DNA of 64,000 nt, from contig NW_017962923.1 in assembly GCF_001661345.1 (NCBI RefSeq), positions 248,001 through 312,000 on the forward strand, read 5' to 3'. This DNA comes from Ascoidea rubescens DSM 1968. Its lineage: Eukaryota > Ascomycota > Saccharomycetes > Ascoideales > Ascoideaceae. The notes below the pieces were generated by a model that saw only the letters and a program-made list of their open reading frames with translations, did not search any database and was not told the DNA's origin. Below, piece after piece: positions 59,101-64,000 of this stretch (positions are counted from its first letter, which is position 1; every line of letters starts with the position of its first letter). The translations under genes and the position numbers were made by a program.

Positions 59101-62100
59101 AACCCTTCACTTTTAAATGATGAAATAAATGTGATTAAACAAGCAAATGTTTCTTCTATTTCAAATACCTTAACAAACGCAAAAAATATTTATAAACATA
59201 GTGATAATATTAGCATATCAAACAACAGTAATGGTCATTGTTTTAATTATCTAACTGCAAATTCCAACTCTGAAAATGTTTTTTCTAAGCTAGGTGATAA
59301 TAATACTGTGGTAAATACAGGGACACCTTCTGAGCTAGTTAATTCCTATTCCAAGCCTTCAAATGACTATAACAATATTAATGTTCAAAATTCTAATAAA
59401 AACAGTGTTGATGGTTCTGATATTAACTTTTTTAACTATATGAATCCATTAAACAATATAAATTTAAATCTAAACTTTTCTTCTCCACCCTCTTTAAACA
59501 CTATAGCTAACATTTATAATAATTCATTGATGAATTCTGGTGTTGATCTTGATACTATTAGTTTTAATCATAATGCTTTTTTTTCTAATAAGAACATAAA
59601 TTTAGAAAAATCTAGCGAGAATTTGGATATGAATTTTGGGTTTTTCGAAAACCCGTTTACTACCTATTCAAATCAAGTTCAAAAAGAAAGTGTGGTTCAG
59701 GATTTAAATAATTCAAATGCAAATTTCAGTGAATTTTTTAAAAATAGAAAAGAAAACAAGCATACTACAAATAGCACAGAAAAATTGGGATCAATCAACC
59801 AGAATAATAACCAAAAAGAAAGTTCAAATGATTCGGGCTATTTTTTGAATGATTTAGCACCTTTTGAGAATATGTCCTTGTTTACTTCCATGGCTTCCAA
59901 TGAACTAATTCCTTCGCTTAACAATTGCCCTGATGACTTTGATGTTGATAATTTTACGAGGAAGGCTATTGTTTCAGATACTACGGCAAAGGATCCAAAA
60001 CAATTATTTCTTGTTTATCTTTACAAACATTTGATTGACAAAAACATGGTAGAAACGGCCAAATCTTTATTAGCTGAGGGGGAGGTTCCTATTAAAATTC
60101 CAACTGATCTTCTGTTGCCTCTCACACCTCTGACTTCAAATTCATCTCCAACATTGATAAAAAATAAAAATATTTTTGCAAAATCTTTAGATAGAATAGC
60201 TGAAGAGGATGTCGAAAAAGCCACTGTTGAAGAAAATGTTAGCCAGATGACTAATAACGAAAAAGTAACTGACCAAATCAAATTTAAAAATTTAAAAAAT
60301 ACTAAAACGAAAATTTCTCTTGAAAACAGTAAATCTAAAGATAAATTAGAGGTGTTAACTCATACTGAGAAAAAAGGCGGGGGCTTACAAGAAATGAAGA
60401 ACACTCAAAAAACGGAAGTGCAAATAGCAACAGAACTTGAAACTGAAAAACAGGAAGCTTATAATTGCCAAAAACATGTATTTCCAAAAGTTAATGAAAT
60501 TTGCAAGCAAAAAAATAAAGAGGATTCTAATGAAAACAATATTATCCAAGATGTCGACAACTGGGCAGAAAGCCAATTTTTGGCCATTCCAAATTTTCAA
60601 ATATTTAACGTTGAACTTAAAAAGGAGTTTAATTCGGAAACATTGTCTCGGATATCATACAATCCTGATACTAATGACGAAACACCAACATCATTGGAGG
60701 CATGGTGGACAAGGTTCCAATTATTATTTACAAACTCTGATAAAATTGATTATCTTAAGGATGGGCCAGAAGTTTCTTCTACTTCCAAAAGACTGCTGAA
60801 TCTGGTAGATTTCCTGGATGAAAATTTGTCTATTGATGAAATTCATCCCAAAAGCTCTTTATTGGAAGATTTAATAATTCATGCCAGCCCTCAGAAAAAC
60901 AAAGAGCATAGTTTCAAAAGCACTAAAGACGACAATAGATTAGTTAAAAACAGTTTTCATTCAAACAAGACAACGGAAAACACAGTGTTTGGCTCAGATG
61001 ATGTTATACTGGTTCACTCTTGTAGAGATTTGATAATTGATCTTACTAAACAAGATGATGATCATTTAATTTCAAAAACTAATAAAACTTATGCTGAAAC
61101 CAAAAATGACATTTCTCAACAGAAAGTTCTTAAAAATCCGGAGGTTAATTTGCAAGCCAATTTCTCTGGCGAAAGAAACAATTCTAATAATCATTCTCTT
61201 GTTATTAGAAATAATCTTAACCAAAGTGAGGCTTTTAATGATACCTTGTCTTTCAAAAACAAAAAAAACGGTGATTATAATAACGAGGTGCTAAAAAATA
61301 CCAATATTGGTGATGCTGATCACATTTTTAAAATACTGACCGATGCAAATAATGATAATATTACTGTTGACCTATGCGAGGAAAATCAAAGTATTTATTT
61401 AAAGACAACAATGTATAAAAATAAATTATCAAGTAAAATTAACCAAAATATTAGAGTTCAAACAATTGATAATAATTTAGAAGATAGCATGAATCAAAGT
61501 AAAAATATTAATTCAAGTCACAAATTGAATTTAAATAATGATCATAGTGATTTGGTAAACAAGAAAGAAAACTTATGTAGTAAAGATTTAATTTATGAAA
61601 ATAATAATATATTCATAAACAATGATGAAAACGGAAAAAATAACAATAGCACAATTGCTGATATAAAAAATAGTAAAGATAAAACAATTCTTGGAAACGC
61701 AATTTATTCTCAAAACAAAGATTCAAATAAGATAGATAATGGTCTTGGTACCAATAATGATAAAAATTGGGATCAAAGCAATAAAAATAATGAAAAAAGT
61801 TCAAAAAATGTCATCAACAATTCAAAAATTGATATAATTGATATTAATTTAGAAAATACTGATTTTCATGTCACCACTGATGAAACTACCAATATCGTTC
61901 AGAGAAGTGATAATAACGTAAATCTGAATGATGAGAAATTTTCTGGCATAACTATTGATAAGAACAGCGGTAACTCAGTTGATATCACTATTGTTCAAAA
62001 CTCTGGTGGTATTTCTAATAATATTAGCAGCATCGCGCCTGAAACTGTTTCTTTTCGAACCATTTACAAACCTTGCAGTGCGACATTTAATGATGACCAA

Positions 62101-64000
62101 AAAGCCTCGAATAATAAAACTCTTCAAATAAAAAACCACTTAAAAGATACTACCAGTTATAATAGTAATATTAATGAAAATGACAACGATAATAAAAATG
62201 AAAATAATAATTGTGATAATTTTAATGATCAAAGCCATAACAATAAAAACGCTAATACAGAGAATAATGACAGTAACAATAACAATAACAATAACAATAA
62301 TGATAATGGTTATTCTTTAAATAACTCTAATAAAACACAAATCAATCTTAATGATAATAATAAGTGTATTAATACTTTAACTGCTTTTGAAAATTTTTCA
62401 AAAATAAACTCTAATAAACTGATTCGAAATAAACAAAACAATAGCAATAATATCAAGTCTGAAAGAAAGATTGGAAACGGTAGAAGAGGCAATCTGGTTA
62501 AAAAAAAAAGGGTTAAAATTGTCCCAAAAAACAATAAAACTATGATTGAAAAAACCTCTAATATAAAATGTAAACCGGTTTTAATATTACCTGCGCCTCC
62601 AACAGAACTTATGAAATATGTAAATTATGATAGTCCTAGTCCTGTGAATAGTCCTCTAGTAAGTCCAATTTTGAGTTCTACCTGTTCCATTCAAGATGTC
62701 AGAATTGATAATATATCTACCGATAAAAACCAGCAGAAACCTGCTGAATACTTGAGATATCCTAACATGCCAGTTACACCATCAATATCACATAGAATTG
62801 ATGCTGCATATATCCCCACCTTAATGATGCTGCACCAACAGCCTTTAATTCATGCTCAAATTCCACCAAATTTACAGGGACAAGGACAATCGTTTCCTGT
62901 TCATCCTATTTATATGCCTTTACATTCAGAGATGCAATTTTCACACGCACAAAAACAGCCTATGATAATGGGAACACAACCTCATTTTTTTCCTAATTTT
63001 CATTATATGGGTGCACCAAGTCAATTTTTGCAAAATCATCCACCAAATAACGCTGTTTCATCTCAGGAATTACAATCTAAAGCTTTTGTTGAACTTAATA
63101 AAAATCTGATTGAATCTAATAAAAATCTAACAGAATCTAATAAAAATCTAACAGAATCTAATAAAGATTCAGAAATTATTCATGAAACATGCATAGTTAT
63201 TCTGAATAATTCCAAAACTGAGGTCCCTAAAGATAATCGCTCTAAATCAGATAATCCAGACAAAGTTACTTCACCATCACCACGAACTGCTCGTATGGTT
63301 GTTCATAAAAAGAATATTGAAAATGAGAACAATGATGAACAAATTCTGATATCTTCTGAAAACCACGAAACTTCAGATGATTCTACAGAAAAACAAACGC
63401 AAAATGTAGAAAGTTTGCCTGCTTTAGATATGAACAATAAGGACTTATTAAAAAACAAGCAGAAAAAACAAAAAGAAAAAGAACAATCAGATCAACATCA
63501 ATCACAGTTACACCCACCGTTAGAGACTCAGAAAAAGCTGCCAAATTCTCAATTAATGCAACTCAACAATGAAAAACAAAAAATTGAAGAAAGTAAATCT
63601 TCTTCAACAAAGAACAAATCGGATTTTCAAATTCAACAAAAACAGTTGTTGGAAATAAAACAAAAAACTGGAGAAATTAAAACACAGGAGACGAAGACAA
63701 CAAAATTAGAAATACAAGAAAAACAATCAAAAATATCAAAAATAGAAAGATCGGGTTTAAAACAGCCAGAATTTTCTAGTCAGAGGCTTCAAGAAAAAGG
63801 CCAATCAAACGATTCCAATCTTATTGATCGTTCTCAGATTCAAAGTTCCCAATCAAATTGCAAAAATTCAAAATCACAGGTATCACAAAATTCTTTATTT
63901 TCAGGGCCACCTCCTTCACTTGAAGAAGCAATAAGAATGAGAGATGATGATCCAACTGTTTCTCTGAGCTCAAATGCAAATCAAACTTCTTCGAATGTAT
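56122..64000 (+). CDS. Giant Asn/Gln-rich LisH protein, Flo8/Mss11-like, C-terminus outside window
   Basis: The frame is open from the ATG at 56122 (MNQQDFLSNYSAL) to the window edge, 2,626 codons. Most of it is Asn-, Gln-, Ser- and Lys-rich low complexity. An ordered block at about residues 1290-1330 reads QLFLVYLYKHLIDKNMVETAKSLLAEGEV, a LisH dimerisation motif. About 200 residues later SLEAWWTRFQLLF resembles the WWxxFWxxF element that follows LisH in Flo8, Mss11 and SSBP-type proteins. Flo8 and Mss11 activate filamentation and adhesion genes, so a transcriptional coactivator role is plausible. However, they are about 800 residues long with LisH near the N-terminus, so here LisH is far displaced and the link is inference. 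A Pro-rich region (about 2210-2310) and a Lys/Gln coiled segment near the right edge are also visible. Confidence 0.75.
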   Translation, partial: MNQQDFLSNYSALNANQFNISKPITNEQNINQLTPNNLISSNPPIDILNHQIQMNQMNQMNQMSQMSQINQINQINQINQINQMNQMNQMNTSNKFENMQNNLIPETAIDSEMGSFKATHTTPVNLQDINSFNSSLEPNTFIQLNLNNMDIPMQLVPSMNIEPNYENIKNFDTSNISQKTAVLPNSKKKQPSNIKTKEMIEDEIVANIPFLYNRGMPTNQEIYQHTIAQEALLRTLSKPDSTSNLKDDLPIKSFSNPTQTELLVSSNIAKNLIDNDKQNKTSDPVNMNQQNCNYNVLSTSETGNNNNNSNNNNNNNNSSNSLQSDFFSVYPLQNVNVNLSDPSNTIANFNLQNNQNLGLNSNSFLNDYLSYYLSESQAFQKTNNLNNLSYDIQNIQNTQNTQSNQPILLNRYPIDQLTNNQIYQQNFYNQNTPVEPEKVITTDQITNHNQNNQNNQNNQNNQNNQIESLSSTLDLSQNLLNQFPKNINFELTNKTQTVCSNKLPQTELASIKIKSTKKHANVNSSKTQDQGVFPSNNSTQFKTKTKTKTKSKSKSQSQSQSKLTPKPKSQPQSKFKFKIKTKLNLTSNLNSKSKSKKLSNSQKSSQNRSQNSPEKESELQPYSKSNTNSKEQTQTQTQIQTNQKISSASGQNNSGTAQNQGRESGFNQDTSKCLHFTNRPKKNDYNFINNSRPVFKLKKFTVLQQEGLKNLKLKKDKEKLLLIQNKTVRDIKNQKNSNNNKDNLNIQNDKINGPSSNQKTTDNEINKNKQIIQVVENADSKVNAGVKINADLQSNQKSQLNKKIEKNKDIGRYQRVVDSQALELVENSEQFNKSNQNTSNHENTFSAIQCTNGNQDIGVNQNFQANHLTQNRFVQNNKDTQISYGFCDYLNPQINQNIQLNQNTEISNDHDHQVIPSIQEYFGNLNDLNAQNHYKNPKFEGIESNHSVSDNQKIFNPNIDGLFFDNNGFSTLNGINDCQTHNKSSDINIIHPINPSLLNDEINVIKQANVSSISNTLTNAKNIYKHSDNISISNNSNGHCFNYLTANSNSENVFSKLGDNNTVVNTGTPSELVNSYSKPSNDYNNINVQNSNKNSVDGSDINFFNYMNPLNNINLNLNFSSPPSLNTIANIYNNSLMNSGVDLDTISFNHNAFFSNKNINLEKSSENLDMNFGFFENPFTTYSNQVQKESVVQDLNNSNANFSEFFKNRKENKHTTNSTEKLGSINQNNNQKESSNDSGYFLNDLAPFENMSLFTSMASNELIPSLNNCPDDFDVDNFTRKAIVSDTTAKDPKQLFLVYLYKHLIDKNMVETAKSLLAEGEVPIKIPTDLLLPLTPLTSNSSPTLIKNKNIFAKSLDRIAEEDVEKATVEENVSQMTNNEKVTDQIKFKNLKNTKTKISLENSKSKDKLEVLTHTEKKGGGLQEMKNTQKTEVQIATELETEKQEAYNCQKHVFPKVNEICKQKNKEDSNENNIIQDVDNWAESQFLAIPNFQIFNVELKKEFNSETLSRISYNPDTNDETPTSLEAWWTRFQLLFTNSDKIDYLKDGPEVSSTSKRLLNLVDFLDENLSIDEIHPKSSLLEDLIIHASPQKNKEHSFKSTKDDNRLVKNSFHSNKTTENTVFGSDDVILVHSCRDLIIDLTKQDDDHLISKTNKTYAETKNDISQQKVLKNPEVNLQANFSGERNNSNNHSLVIRNNLNQSEAFNDTLSFKNKKNGDYNNEVLKNTNIGDADHIFKILTDANNDNITVDLCEENQSIYLKTTMYKNKLSSKINQNIRVQTIDNNLEDSMNQSKNINSSHKLNLNNDHSDLVNKKENLCSKDLIYENNNIFINNDENGKNNNSTIADIKNSKDKTILGNAIYSQNKDSNKIDNGLGTNNDKNWDQSNKNNEKSSKNVINNSKIDIIDINLENTDFHVTTDETTNIVQRSDNNVNLNDEKFSGITIDKNSGNSVDITIVQNSGGISNNISSIAPETVSFRTIYKPCSATFNDDQKASNNKTLQIKNHLKDTTSYNSNINENDNDNKNENNNCDNFNDQSHNNKNANTENNDSNNNNNNNNNDNGYSLNNSNKTQINLNDNNKCINTLTAFENFSKINSNKLIRNKQNNSNNIKSERKIGNGRRGNLVKKKRVKIVPKNNKTMIEKTSNIKCKPVLILPAPPTELMKYVNYDSPSPVNSPLVSPILSSTCSIQDVRIDNISTDKNQQKPAEYLRYPNMPVTPSISHRIDAAYIPTLMMLHQQPLIHAQIPPNLQGQGQSFPVHPIYMPLHSEMQFSHAQKQPMIMGTQPHFFPNFHYMGAPSQFLQNHPPNNAVSSQELQSKAFVELNKNLIESNKNLTESNKNLTESNKDSEIIHETCIVILNNSKTEVPKDNRSKSDNPDKVTSPSPRTARMVVHKKNIENENNDEQILISSENHETSDDSTEKQTQNVESLPALDMNNKDLLKNKQKKQKEKEQSDQHQSQLHPPLETQKKLPNSQLMQLNNEKQKIEESKSSSTKNKSDFQIQQKQLLEIKQKTGEIKTQETKTTKLEIQEKQSKISKIERSGLKQPEFSSQRLQEKGQSNDSNLIDRSQIQSSQSNCKNSKSQVSQNSLFSGPPPSLEEAIRMRDDDPTVSLSSNANQTSSNV
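56281..56391 (+). repeat. 9-bp repeat coding for Met-Asn-Gln / Ile-Asn-Gln units
   Basis: About 12 copies of ATGAATCAA or ATAAATCAA in a row encode MNQ, MSQ and INQ tripeptides near residues 54-90 of the LisH protein. Confidence 0.9.
63104..63170 (+). repeat. 21-bp repeat coding for Asn-Lys-Asn-Leu-Thr-Glu-Ser units
   Basis: Three consecutive copies of a 21-bp unit (AATAAAAATCTAACAGAATCT and variants), plus a partial fourth, encode the heptapeptide NKNLTES. A seven-residue unit could form one coiled-coil heptad per copy. Confidence 0.85.

Noticed and set aside
1-64000. Transposons, virus-derived elements or horizontally acquired clusters
   Set aside because: No reverse-transcriptase, integrase, capsid or transposase segments, and no long terminal or inverted repeats, were seen. 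The GC-rich patches track promoters and gene edges rather than whole foreign blocks.

Overview
The window looks like nuclear DNA of a budding yeast (Saccharomycotina). Genes are closely packed and mostly intronless, and nearly every conserved protein has a clear S. cerevisiae counterpart (Iqg1, Imh1, Fet3, Psd2, Cce1, Ubx3, Tim13, Ubr1, Bna4, Nhx1, Rbg2). Coding DNA is very AT-rich, with long Asn, Ser and Gln tracts. Three spliced genes were worked out here by joining exons by eye: CCE1, TIM13 and RBG2. CTG codons are absent by eye from FET3 and RBG2 and occur once in BNA4. The species cannot be named from the window, and whether CTG is read as Leu or Ser is left open.

Layout. 1-5455: two same-strand DIP5-like amino-acid permeases, a tandem duplication, the first cut by the window edge. 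6983-12857: a Ppr1-like Zn2Cys6 regulator facing an unrecognised cysteine-rich protein. 13162-20690: IQG1 (cytokinetic ring scaffold), then the GRIP golgin IMH1. 21001-25249: a DUF1776 short-chain-dehydrogenase-like protein, divergent from the ferroxidase FET3. 25699-32109: phosphatidylserine decarboxylase PSD2, preceded on the same strand by a large F-box-like/SDS22-type leucine-rich-repeat protein. 33230-35979: a possible 50-residue protein, a J-domain protein with a mitochondrial-type presequence, and a Vip1-like RRM protein. 36250-49098: CCE1, UBX3, TIM13 and a giant UBR1, all on the minus strand. 49430-55105: BNA4, NHX1 and RBG2. 56122-64000: the visible 2,626 codons of an Asn/Gln-rich LisH protein resembling Flo8/Mss11, running off the right edge.

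There is no operon-like logic. Loose themes are mitochondrial functions (CCE1, TIM13, the J protein), protein quality control and degradation (UBX3, UBR1, possibly the F-box-like protein) and membrane trafficking (IMH1, NHX1, PSD2). No rRNA, tRNA, transposon, virus-derived element or CRISPR array was seen.

The most unusual genome-scale signals are: base composition inverted from the usual yeast pattern, with GC-rich islands on promoters and gene edges inside an AT-rich coding background; repeated CACGTG motifs confined to intergenic DNA; minisatellites with 9-bp units in both coding and non-coding DNA; and an uneven distribution of CTG codons. I did not find a convincing new multi-gene system.
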